Part shown: positions 31,567 through 39,730 of the stretch, piece after piece
Position numbering within the stretch: the first letter of the stretch is position 1
Layout: the number at the start of each line of letters is the position of its first letter
Source of the DNA: Pseudonocardia sp.
Lineage (GTDB): Bacteria; Actinomycetota; Actinomycetes; Mycobacteriales; Pseudonocardiaceae
Assembly (NCBI RefSeq): GCF_025465255.1
Contig: NZ_JAODNI010000123.1
Span: 1 to 47,146, forward strand
DNA: 47,146 bases
Direction of reading: 5' to 3'
Program-made: the position numbers and the translations under genes
Notes under the pieces: generated by a model
What the model was told of the DNA's origin: nothing
Seen by the model: only the letters and a program-made list of their open reading frames with translations
The model's database searches: none

Positions 31567-32357
31567 TGGGCTACGAGCACCTCGACGTCACCGAGCGCGC
31601 AGGCGGCGTCCGGATCCTCACCTTGAACCGCCCGGAGCGGCTCAACGCGTGGAACGCGCGAATGCGCCAGGAGATGCGCGAAGCCGTCGAGGAGGCTGCC
31701 TTCGATCCCGAACTGCGCGTGCTGGTGATCACGGGCGCGGGCACGGCGTTCTCGGCGGGTGAGGACGTCGGCGGGATGGGCGATCTGACCGCGCTGGGCA
31801 CGCGTGGCTTCCGGGCGCACGTCCGAGGCATCCACGCCGTCTTCGACATGGTCGAGGCGATGGAAGTGCCGGTGATCGCGGCGGTCGAGGGAGTTGCCGC
31901 GGGCGGTGGGTTCGAGCTGGCGCTGTCGTGTGACTTTCGCGTGGTGGGAGAGGGAGCCCGGTTCGTCATGCCGGAGGCGAAGGTCGGGCTGATCCCGGGT
32001 TCGGGCGGATGCTCCCGGTTGGTGCGCCACGTCGGGCTCGGCCGCGCGAAGGAACTCGTGATGCTCGGCAGGACGCTGCGGGCCCCGCGGGCCGTGGAGC
32101 TCGGGCTCGCCACCGAGGTCACTCCCGACGGCGGCGCGCTGGAGGCGGCCGTCGCCATGGCGGGACGGCTCGCCGCAATGGCGCCGCTGGCGCTGGGCAT
32201 GGCCAAGCTCGTGCTCAACACCTGCACCGACGTCGACGCCGAGACCGGGCGCCGGCTGGAGCGGCTCGGCCAGAGCGTGCTCAAGACCACCGAGGACCAC
32301 CGCGAGGGCGCGGGTGCGTTCCTCGAGAAACGCCCCCCGAACTGGCAGAGCCGGTAG
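31566..32357 (+). CDS. enoyl-CoA hydratase/isomerase (crotonase family)
   Basis: The 263-residue crotonase fold has an oxyanion hole in GTAFSAGEDVGGM and a second in EGVAAGGGFELALSCDFRV. The usual catalytic Glu area reads PEAKVGLIPGSGGCSRL. Members hydrate or isomerise enoyl-CoAs or cleave ring-opened products (PaaF/PaaG-like). Coupled to the MaoC half upstream and 8 bases from the ligase downstream. Confidence 0.85.
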   Translation: MGYEHLDVTERAGGVRILTLNRPERLNAWNARMRQEMREAVEEAAFDPELRVLVITGAGTAFSAGEDVGGMGDLTALGTRGFRAHVRGIHAVFDMVEAMEVPVIAAVEGVAAGGGFELALSCDFRVVGEGARFVMPEAKVGLIPGSGGCSRLVRHVGLGRAKELVMLGRTLRAPRAVELGLATEVTPDGGALEAAVAMAGRLAAMAPLALGMAKLVLNTCTDVDAETGRRLERLGQSVLKTTEDHREGAGAFLEKRPPNWQSR

Positions 32358-32365
32358 GAGGACCC

Positions 32366-33739
32366 GTGACGACGATCGACGCGCACCGTCTGTGGAACGC
32401 CCCGACCCAGACCGCTCCGCGCGAGCGGCTCGACGCGCTGCACCTGGAGAAGATCCGCCACCTGGTGGGCTGGGCCTACGAGCACTCCCCGTTGCACCGG
32501 CGCATCTACGACGCCGCCGGGGTGAAACCCGCCGACATCCGCACCTGGGACGACTACCACCACCGGCTGCCCTTCACCGACAAACCCGACTACGTCGCCG
32601 ACCAAGAAGCCAGCGCCGACGGCTTCGGCGGCATCGCACTCGGCCCGGAGCAGTGGCAGCAGTACTTCCACACCACCGGCACCACCGGGCGTTTCCTCAA
32701 CGAGGCCTTCACCCACTACGAGCTGCACAAGGCCGGCTCGCAGTACTGCTACGGGCTGTGGGACCACGGGATCCGGCCCTCGGACTCGATGTACTTCTGC
32801 TTCGACTTCGGCATGTGGATCGGGCTCTGGAGCTTCTACTGGGGGGCCCGCAACCTCGGCCTCACCATCGTCTCGGGTGGTGGGGCGTCCGGCGTGCAAC
32901 GGGTCCGCCAGATCATGGAACGCCGTCCGACCGTCGTGTGTGGCACCCCCACCTACCTGCTCCACCTCGCCGAGATCGCGAAGCGGGAAGGCCTCGACAT
33001 CCGCGACGCCGGGGTGCGGATGCTCGCCGGCGGTGGCGAGGCCGGCTTCTCCATCCCCGCCACCCGCCAGCAGCTGCGCGAGGCGTGGGGCGCCGAGCAG
33101 ATCTACGACGCCTACGGGGTGGGGGAGGCGCTGTTCATCGGCCAGTCCTGCAACGAATGGGCTGGTGGGGTGCACGTCGTCGAGGACGTCTGCCATTCCT
33201 ACTCCGTCGACCCGGCCTCGGGCGAGCCGGTCACGTCGTCGGACGAAGTGGGGGAACACGTGCTCACCACCTACTGCCACTTCGCGCAGCCGTTCATCAA
33301 GTACCGCACCCACGACCTCGTCCGCATCGACGATGCGCCCGACCACGGCTGCGGATGGACCTGGAAGCACATGCCGGGTGTGGTGCTCGGACGCGCCGAC
33401 TTCATGGTGACGATCCGCGGGGTGAACGTGTACCCGACGGCGGTCGAGAACCTCGTCGGCGAGGTCCCGGGCCTGTCCAACCACTACGAGCTGCACATCA
33501 GTCGGGTCGACGGGATGGATCGGATGCTCGTCAAGGTCGAAGCGGGCGCTCCCGGCGCCGACGTGGCCGACCTCGGGACGGCACTGGGCCGGCACCTACG
33601 TGACCACCTCGGGGTCCGGCTGGAGACCGAGGTGCTCGATACCGGCGCACTGCCTCGCTACGAGCTGAAGACGAAGCGGATCTTCGACAGCCGCTCCGCC
33701 GCGGAACGGCCCGTCGCGACGCTGGGAGGGCACCCGTGA
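32366..33739 (+). CDS. phenylacetate-CoA ligase family protein
   Basis: The 457-residue member of the adenylate-forming superfamily is PaaK-like. It has the phosphate-binding FHTTGTTGRF in place of the usual SSGTTG, DAYGVGEALFIGQ as the A5-like motif, YRTHDLVRID (A7-like) and the late GRADFMVTIRGVNVYPTAVE. It would activate an aromatic or other carboxylate to its CoA ester, feeding the PaaA-like oxygenase. GTG 32366 is preceded by GGAGG. The substrate is inferred only broadly. Confidence 0.8.
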   Translation: MTTIDAHRLWNAPTQTAPRERLDALHLEKIRHLVGWAYEHSPLHRRIYDAAGVKPADIRTWDDYHHRLPFTDKPDYVADQEASADGFGGIALGPEQWQQYFHTTGTTGRFLNEAFTHYELHKAGSQYCYGLWDHGIRPSDSMYFCFDFGMWIGLWSFYWGARNLGLTIVSGGGASGVQRVRQIMERRPTVVCGTPTYLLHLAEIAKREGLDIRDAGVRMLAGGGEAGFSIPATRQQLREAWGAEQIYDAYGVGEALFIGQSCNEWAGGVHVVEDVCHSYSVDPASGEPVTSSDEVGEHVLTTYCHFAQPFIKYRTHDLVRIDDAPDHGCGWTWKHMPGVVLGRADFMVTIRGVNVYPTAVENLVGEVPGLSNHYELHISRVDGMDRMLVKVEAGAPGADVADLGTALGRHLRDHLGVRLETEVLDTGALPRYELKTKRIFDSRSAAERPVATLGGHP

Positions 33740-33972
33740 CGGCGACCCAGATTCCGACCCGGCGCTCAGTCAGCTCTCTCGGCGACGTGGTCGACACGCA
33801 GCGCGAGCGGCTGATCGCGCTGCGCGGGCAGATGCTGGCCGAGCAGGCCGACGCCGCCAGTCCGGCGGTGGCGCGGGCGCTCGAGATGGCCGACGCCTAC
33901 GTCTTCCTCGCGCTCGGCTACCTCGGGCACGTCGACGAGCTGTTTCCCGGGGAGCTCTCCGACCCCCGGTGA
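33736..33972 (+). CDS. small hypothetical protein coupled to the ligase
   Basis: The 78-residue helical protein, GTG start overlapping the ligase stop (GTGA), has no recognised family. The C-terminal helix AYVFLALGYLGHVDELFPG is moderately hydrophobic but not clearly a membrane segment. Translation coupling implies a role with the ligase or regulator. Confidence 0.65.
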   Translation: MTATQIPTRRSVSSLGDVVDTQRERLIALRGQMLAEQADAASPAVARALEMADAYVFLALGYLGHVDELFPGELSDPR

Positions 33973-34017
33973 GCTGCGGGTATTACAGTAGGCCGTCGGC
34001 GTGGCAGGAAGAGGACC

Positions 34018-34659
34018 ATGAGCGGCTCGTCGGAGGCCCGGGACGACGGGCCGGAGGTTCCCCGCAGGCGCCCGGGTCGACCGCGTCTGACCGAGCCGTC
34101 GCCGGAGTACCGCCACCGCCTCGAGGAGATCATCGATACGGGCGCCAAGGTCTTCCACGACCGCGGCTACAACGCCGGCTCGCTCGACGACGTGGCCGCT
34201 GCGCTGGGCCTGCGCAAGGCGAGTCTCTACCACTACCTGCGCAGCAAGGCTCAGCTCTTGTACTTCATCTTCGACCGCGCGATCAGCCTGTCGCTGCAAC
34301 GCCTGGACGAGATGTCCGACATCGCCGACCCCCGCGAACGACTCGCCGCGCTCATCGCCCACCAGGTGCGGATGGTGGCCGACGAGCCGAGCCTGTTCGC
34401 CGTGTTCTTCGACCAGCGTCCGCGCCTCGACGACGCCTTCGAGGCCGAGATCCGGCAGAAGGAACGCGCCTACGTCGGGCGCATCGCCGCCAACGTCCAG
34501 AGCGCGGCGGACGCCGGTGAGCTCCCGCACGTCGACGCGCGGCACGCCGCGCACGCCCTGCTCGGGATGACCAGCTGGGTCTACAAGTGGTTCGACCCCA
34601 CCCGGGACGATCCCGATGAGGTGGCCGCGACGATGATCAGTCTCGTTCTCGGGCCGTGA
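34018..34659 (+). CDS. TetR-family regulator
   Basis: The 213-residue TetR protein has an N-terminal arginine-rich tail, helix-turn-helix SLDDVAAALGLRKASLYHYLRSKAQLL and a C-terminal ligand domain of the FadR/PaaR-like kind (HQVRMVADEPSLFAVFFDQ). It is the last gene of the dehydratase-ligase operon, 45 bases after the small protein. It likely represses both divergent promoters and responds to a CoA ester. Confidence 0.85.
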   Translation: MSGSSEARDDGPEVPRRRPGRPRLTEPSPEYRHRLEEIIDTGAKVFHDRGYNAGSLDDVAAALGLRKASLYHYLRSKAQLLYFIFDRAISLSLQRLDEMSDIADPRERLAALIAHQVRMVADEPSLFAVFFDQRPRLDDAFEAEIRQKERAYVGRIAANVQSAADAGELPHVDARHAAHALLGMTSWVYKWFDPTRDDPDEVAATMISLVLGP

Positions 34660-34881
34660 CGGCCACACCATCGGGTACTCACCGGCGCCGAGGCCGGGCC
34701 GGCGGTTGAAGGCCTCGAGTTGAAGGGTTGCCGAAACCTCAGTGTGTCCAGTGCGGACGGAGCGGGTCCGACAGGCCGCCATGCGTGGCTGAGGGTTTGG
34801 TCCGGATGAGACCCTGCCTACGTGTTCTGAGGTCCCTGGCTCCGGACATGAAGCCCGGGGTGGTCGTTCCAGGCGGTGCGT

Positions 34882-35733
34882 TCACAGGAGGCGTTCGAGG
34901 AACGTCTGCAGGGCCGCAACGGTGGCGACCGGGGCGTCCTCGGTGAGGAAGTGCCCGGCGTCGGGGATCACCACCCGGTGGGAGCGGGGGATCGCCTCGC
35001 TGAGCTCATCGGCCGTCTCGACGGGGAGCCAGGCGTCATGCTCGCCCCAGGCCACGAGGGTCGGCACGGAGATCTCCCCGAGCGCGGCGGCGACGTCCCG
35101 GGTGTCCTCTTCGCAGAAGCCGGCGACCTGGTCGAGGTAGCGCTGCCGGCCCGCCTCCGCCGCGAACCGGCACAGATAGGCCTGCTCGGCGGCGGGAGCG
35201 AGCGGCTGGTGGGTCGCGGTCCGCAGGTGCGCAGCGATCACCTCGCCGAAAACGTGAACGGGCATGGTGCGGTACGCGTCGAGGTGGGTCTGCATGTGCA
35301 CCGCCACGGGGGTCACCCACGGCGTCAGCACCGCCGCGTCCAGCAGGGCCAGCCCTCGCGTCGGGACCCCGTGCAGGAGATGAGCTCGCAGTACGGTGCC
35401 GGCCCCGATGTCGTGTCCGACGAGCACCGGCCGCCGGCGGCTCCAGTACTCGGCGAGCTCGGCGAGCGTCGCCGCATGCAGGGCGATCGACGGAGTCACC
35501 CCCGGGTCGAGGGTCGAGTCGCCGTAGCCGAGCAGGTCCCAGACGTACACGGTGTGGGTCACGGCGAGTTCGGTCGCCAGGTTCCGCCACAGGTAGGACC
35601 ACGAGGGCGTGCCATGGGTGAGCACGACGGCGGGCCCCTCGCCGAGCACGTCGTAGGCGACCTCGCCCCCTGCGACCCGGACACGACGGCCCAGCTCCCA
35701 GTCGTGGTCGGCGTGAGCAACGGGAACAGTCAT
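34882..35733 (-). CDS. alpha/beta hydrolase (epoxide hydrolase / haloalkane dehalogenase-like)
   Basis: The 283-residue protein has HGTPSWSYLWRNLA as oxyanion motif and the elbow VGHDIGAGTVL, where Asp replaces Ser. Asp nucleophiles mark haloalkane dehalogenases and epoxide hydrolases. A late AWGEHDAWLPV and catalytic His in DAGHFLTEDAP complete the triad. ATG 35731-35733 has GGGAGG upstream. The 34660-34881 gap upstream of its 3' end holds no convincing gene. Confidence 0.82.
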   Translation of the reverse strand: MTVPVAHADHDWELGRRVRVAGGEVAYDVLGEGPAVVLTHGTPSWSYLWRNLATELAVTHTVYVWDLLGYGDSTLDPGVTPSIALHAATLAELAEYWSRRRPVLVGHDIGAGTVLRAHLLHGVPTRGLALLDAAVLTPWVTPVAVHMQTHLDAYRTMPVHVFGEVIAAHLRTATHQPLAPAAEQAYLCRFAAEAGRQRYLDQVAGFCEEDTRDVAAALGEISVPTLVAWGEHDAWLPVETADELSEAIPRSHRVVIPDAGHFLTEDAPVATVAALQTFLERLL

Positions 35734-35797
35734 GCCATCCTCCCGTAAGGTGCTCGAGGATCTCAAGGCCATTACCCTCGCACGAGATGAGTAAGGT

Positions 35798-36358
35798 GTG
35801 CAAGTTCGATTTGACGATTACATGGTCGGCGCCGAGCTCGTGACGGCCTTGATCGGCACCGCACCGCGGGTGTGGCACGGGGTGGAGAAGCTCGCGGGGC
35901 CCGAGGATCTGGACGCCCTGCTGGCCGGCCTCGCCCTTTCGTCGGAGGGACGCGTTCTCGACCCGGCCCAGCTCGAGGCGGTCCGACAGCTGCGCAGCGA
36001 GCTCCGCACGATCGTCGACGGAGCCGAGGAGGGGGAGGCGATCCGGCTGGCGTCGGCGCTCACCGCCCGGGCCCGTGCCTCGCTGACCCTCACGGGTGAG
36101 GAACGGTGGAGGTGGACCTACGAGGCCACGGGCGATCTCGCCGACGAGCTGGCCGGGATCGCCGGGGTCGGCCTCCTCGGTGTCCTGCGCACACTCGGGG
36201 TGGAGCGGTTCCGGGCCTGTGCCGCGCCGGACTGCGAGGGGGCGTTCGTGGACGCCAGCCGATCAGGTCGCCGGCGGTACTGCATGCCGGACCTGTGCGG
36301 GAACCGCGTGAACGTCGCCCGGCACCGGGCTCGGCGCCGCGGAGCGTCGCCGAGTTGA
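35798..36358 (+). CDS. CGNR zinc-finger regulator (ABATE domain)
   Basis: The 186-residue protein has an N-terminal helical stress-response (ABATE) domain and a C-terminal zinc finger CAAPDC...CMPDLCGNR, the CGNR signature, followed by a basic tail typical of DNA contact. It is divergent from the hydrolase with 64 bases between the starts, so it probably regulates that gene. GTG 35798 is the first workable start. Confidence 0.82.
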   Translation: MQVRFDDYMVGAELVTALIGTAPRVWHGVEKLAGPEDLDALLAGLALSSEGRVLDPAQLEAVRQLRSELRTIVDGAEEGEAIRLASALTARARASLTLTGEERWRWTYEATGDLADELAGIAGVGLLGVLRTLGVERFRACAAPDCEGAFVDASRSGRRRYCMPDLCGNRVNVARHRARRRGASPS

Positions 36359-36859
36359 GGAGGTGGCCGTCGCTGCCCTCTCGCCGTCGTGACAACAGTC
36401 GGGCGTGCACGTGCAGGCCCGAATTCGCAGGCGCGGCCCCCGAGGTCTCCGGCGAGGACGTGGCGGGGCGGCCTGGCCCGACGGGTACGACGTCTTGGGC
36501 CTCGCGGCTCAACGCGCCACCGGCGCAACCGGCCCGCCGGGCCCAGGCACCCGCTCGTCGTCTCGCGTGAGACTGGGAGGCGTGCTCCACGCAGCACGGG
36601 CCGGCGCTCCGAGGTAGTGCCTTGATCGTCCCGACGCCTCCGCTGACAGGACGCCCTCCAGTCGTTGCCGACCGCCGACAGCATGCGCTACCGCCGGTGG
36701 TCGAGACGGACCTGTCCTCGGTCACGCGTCAGGCGCGGGCGCAGTGCTCGGCCCCGGAGCGAAGCAAGGCCGCACGACCGGACCAGGTCCAGTCCCTGGC
36801 CCGCGGATCTACTGGGTCGGGCATCCGTCCGGGCAGTCCCGACGGGGAGGAGCCGCAGC
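36359..36859. other. gene-free stretch
   Basis: About 500 bases have no convincing coding sequence. Several overlapping frames on both strands are open only because of GC bias and lack ribosome sites and motifs. The end (from about 36845) supplies GGGGAGGAG, the ribosome site of the hemerythrin gene. Confidence 0.5.
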
Positions 36860-37435
36860 ATGCAGCAGCGAGAACCGGCTGCACCGGACGACGACGTCGT
36901 CGAGGTGCTGATGCAGCAACACGGGGTGATCCACAACCTGTTCGACGAGGTGCGCGCGAGCGGCGCGGAGGACCGGCAGGACGCGTTCTCCCGGCTCGTA
37001 CGGATGCTCGCGGTGCACGAGACGGCCGAGGAGATGATCGTCCACCCTCTCGCGCGGAGCGCGGTGCCCGGCGGTTCCGGCGTGGTCGACGACCGCCTGA
37101 CCGAGGAGGCGTCGGCCAAGGAGATGCTCAGCCGGCTGGAGTCGCTCGATCCCGGCGCCCCCGACTTCCTGCCCCTGCTCGACGACCTGCGCCTGGCCGT
37201 GCTCACCCATGCCCGGGCCGAGGAGCGCTACGAGTTCGTCAAGCTCCGCGAGAGCACGGACGCGGCGACGCGGACCCGGCTGGCGACCGCGCTGAAGGCC
37301 GCCGAGGCGGTGGCACCCACGCACCCCCATCCCGGCATCAACACGCCGACCGAGAACCTCGTCGCCGGACCCGTCGCCGCGGTCGTGGACAGGGTCCGCG
37401 ACGCCATGCGCCGGGCGAACGCCGACGCCCCCTGA
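36860..37435 (+). CDS. hemerythrin-domain protein
   Basis: The 191-residue protein has an N-terminal hemerythrin HHE fold: QQHGVIHNLFDEV, AVHETAEEMIVHPLAR and LTHARAEERYEF supply His and Glu iron ligands. The roughly 70-residue tail is low-complexity and may be flexible. Such proteins bind O2, NO or iron. ATG 36860 has an excellent ribosome site; 27 bases separate its stop from the ferritin-like gene, suggesting an operon. Confidence 0.82.
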   Translation: MQQREPAAPDDDVVEVLMQQHGVIHNLFDEVRASGAEDRQDAFSRLVRMLAVHETAEEMIVHPLARSAVPGGSGVVDDRLTEEASAKEMLSRLESLDPGAPDFLPLLDDLRLAVLTHARAEERYEFVKLRESTDAATRTRLATALKAAEAVAPTHPHPGINTPTENLVAGPVAAVVDRVRDAMRRANADAP

Positions 37436-37462
37436 TCCGAATCCGAGCACGAGGACGGCGAA

Positions 37463-38677
37463 ATGAGCTTCAACCCGCTCGCTGAGAAGGGCATCCCCCT
37501 CGACGACCAGATCCGGGACTGGCGTGAGCTGGGCGTCGCCCCGGTCGATCCGGACGCCACCCACCCCTACACCAAGTGCCGGATCATCACGATGAACGCG
37601 ATCGAGGTGGAGAGCGTCTTCTTCGGCCACCACTTCAGCCGGTTCTGCACCGACCGCGCGGTCCGGGAGCACCTGGCGCACACCCGCTACATCGAGCAGC
37701 AGCAGCAGAAGGTGGTCAACTGGCTGCTGCCGGGCACCGCGTCGGTGCTGGAGACGACGATCTCCTACGAGCAGCAGGCCGTCGACCTCACCGCCTGGCT
37801 GGCCCGGCACGAGCCCGACCCGTACCTCAAGCAGTCCTACGAGTTCGCGGTGCTGGAGGACTTCGACCACCTCTACCGCTACGCCAACCTCTACGAGATG
37901 ATCGAGCACCGCCAGGCGGAGAAGCTCGTCGACGGGCTGACCGAGGTCATGCCCGGACGCCCCACCGCGTGGGAGCACCGCCACCCCGTCGACAACGTGC
38001 GCGATCCCTACGACAAGGCCACCGCCGACCCGCGCTCCAAGCTGCACACCCTGACCCTCGTCGCGGCCGAGCAGCAGGTGATGAACCTGTACATGAACGT
38101 CGGCCCGCTCTACATGGAGCCCATCGCCCGCCAGCTCTACCAGGAGATCGCCCTCATCGAGGAGGAGCACGTCACCCACTACGAGTCGTTGATGGACCCC
38201 GACGAGACCTGGTGGGAGAGGCTGGTCCTGCACGAGTACAACGAGTGCTACCTCTACTACTCGTTCATGCAGCAGGAACCCGAACGCCGGATCAAGGCGA
38301 TCTGGGAACTGCACCTGGCCATGGAGATCGAGCACCTGCGCCTGGCCGCCGAGCAGATGCGCCGCCACGACCGGCGTGACCCGGAGGAGATCCTGCCCCC
38401 GGAGATCCCGGAGACGATGGTGTTCGAACCGAACAAGGCCTACCTGCGCCAGTTGCTCGACACCCAGATCGACCTGACCACCCTCGGCGCCGGCTACGTC
38501 CGCGAGTCGCACGAACGCTTCGAACGCATGCAGCAGCAGATCCACCGCGGCGAACAGCCGCCCAGCGAGCAGGTCATCGACGAGCACCGCGCCCGCTTCG
38601 GCCGCGAGTACCGGCTGCAGACCGAGGGCGAGCACCCGGACCCGCGGCTGCGCGAACCGGAGACCACCCCCGCCTGA
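37463..38677 (+). CDS. large ferritin-like diiron protein of unknown function
   Basis: The 404-residue protein is rich in Glu, His and Tyr, with repeated helix motifs carrying metal-type ligands: SYEQQAVDLT, VLEDFDHLYRYANLYE, LIEEEHVTHYESL and HLAMEIEHLRLAAEQ. This is consistent with a carboxylate-bridged diiron site in a ferritin-like bundle, duplicated or extended. There is no signal peptide. It follows the hemerythrin gene closely. I do not recognise a named family. Confidence 0.75.
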   Translation: MSFNPLAEKGIPLDDQIRDWRELGVAPVDPDATHPYTKCRIITMNAIEVESVFFGHHFSRFCTDRAVREHLAHTRYIEQQQQKVVNWLLPGTASVLETTISYEQQAVDLTAWLARHEPDPYLKQSYEFAVLEDFDHLYRYANLYEMIEHRQAEKLVDGLTEVMPGRPTAWEHRHPVDNVRDPYDKATADPRSKLHTLTLVAAEQQVMNLYMNVGPLYMEPIARQLYQEIALIEEEHVTHYESLMDPDETWWERLVLHEYNECYLYYSFMQQEPERRIKAIWELHLAMEIEHLRLAAEQMRRHDRRDPEEILPPEIPETMVFEPNKAYLRQLLDTQIDLTTLGAGYVRESHERFERMQQQIHRGEQPPSEQVIDEHRARFGREYRLQTEGEHPDPRLREPETTPA

Positions 38678-39043
38678 CCGCGTCGGTCAGGCACAGGTGC
38701 CGTGCCCGCACCGGAGGCGCGGCCGCCTCGGTTCGGGGGTCACCTCCGGGCCCTGCTGCGCAGCCGTACGGCGAGCGCAGCAACCAGGAGTACGACGCCA
38801 CGACCCCGGTGGGCAGGCCGACGAGGCTCGTGGCCGGGGCCACGGCAGGCGCGGCGGTCTGCGTCCGCCCGGGGACCGTGGTCTGCGTCCGCCCGGGGAC
38901 CGTGCGGTCGTGCCCACCGGCGGCGCCTCTCCGGTGATCGATCACCGAGGCTCGCGTCCTCCGCCCGCTGGGGCCAAGGGTGGGGGGCAAGTCCGTCCTC
39001 CCGGGCCGGACGCCGCGGCCGGAGCCGTGTGCGACCGTGGGGC
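38678..39043. other. intergenic stretch, possible broken small secreted-protein gene on the minus strand
   Basis: No intact gene was identified. On the minus strand one frame reads repeats of TVPGRTQT, then AAPAVAPATSLVGLPTG. After a one-base shift another frame gives VVLLVAALAVRLRSRARR and a stop, the look of a secreted protein with a C-terminal membrane anchor. It could be a frameshifted small gene or chance. Confidence 0.3.
38857..38904. repeat. 24-bp tandem direct repeat, two copies
   Basis: Two identical 24-base units (38857-38880 and 38881-38904) sit head to tail. The unit is a whole number of codons and encodes TVPGRTQT on the minus strand. Confidence 0.9.
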
Positions 39044-39499
39044 ATGACGGCGGCCGCGCACGACGAGCGCCACGCTCTGCTGGAGGAGCTGGGGCTGTTG
39101 CGGACCCGTCGGCGCGAGCTGGAGGAGAGCCTCGTGGCCGACGACCACCCTCCGCACGACTTCGGCGAGCGGGGCGAGACCACCGAGCGCCGCGACGAGA
39201 TCGACTGGATAGACCGCCGCATCCGCGACGTCGCGCACTACCTCTGGGAGGCGGGCCGGCCCGGCGAGGACACGTCCGAGCGGGTCGGGCTCTACAGCAC
39301 GGTGAAGCTCCGGTTTCCCGACGGCTCCTCCGAGTCCGTGCAGGTCACCCGCTTCCCCGACGAGGACGTCCCGGTCGTCACGCCCGAGAGTCCCCTCGGG
39401 CGGGCGTTGCTCGGGGCGCAGCCGGGGGACGAGATCACGTGGACGGCGCCGGAGGGGCGGTTGCGGGCCCGCGTGGAACGGGTCGACCGGCCTGCCTAG
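39044..39499 (+). CDS. GreA/GreB-type transcription elongation factor-like protein
   Basis: The 151-residue protein has an N-terminal helical hairpin with RRRELEESL and RRDEIDWIDRRIRDV and a C-terminal FKBP-like Gre domain (LYSTVKLRFPDGSSESVQ, SPLGRALLGAQPGDEITW). The hairpin tip has acidic residues near VADDHPPHDFGERGE, but the spacing differs from housekeeping GreA. It may be an Rnk- or Gre-like modulator of RNA polymerase. ATG 39044 fits the family start. Confidence 0.75.
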   Translation: MTAAAHDERHALLEELGLLRTRRRELEESLVADDHPPHDFGERGETTERRDEIDWIDRRIRDVAHYLWEAGRPGEDTSERVGLYSTVKLRFPDGSSESVQVTRFPDEDVPVVTPESPLGRALLGAQPGDEITWTAPEGRLRARVERVDRPA

Positions 39500-39730
39500 G
39501 GTCCACCGCCCGCTCGAGCGGCCGGCGCTTCCCGTGCCGCACGGCACCTGCTCCGCGAGGACGACCGGGCGGAGGGATCTGGCACCGGGGGGCCGACGAC
39601 CGCCCGGTCCTCGTTCGGGCACAGTCGCGGGTGCCGCCGAGACAGGGCGGACGAGCCGGGGAGGGAGGTCCGGGCCCGGCGGACCGCGATCGCCTGCTCC
39701 CGGACGTCGCGACAAGCCTCAGGAGGAGCG

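Noticed and set aside
36090..36725. 211-codon minus-strand open frame in the 36.4-36.8 kb gap
   Set aside because: Overlaps the CGNR gene, lacks a start with a ribosome site and shows no domain; treated as non-coding.
38857..38904. CRISPR or VNTR array
   Set aside because: Only two adjacent identical units with no spacers; recorded as a simple tandem repeat.
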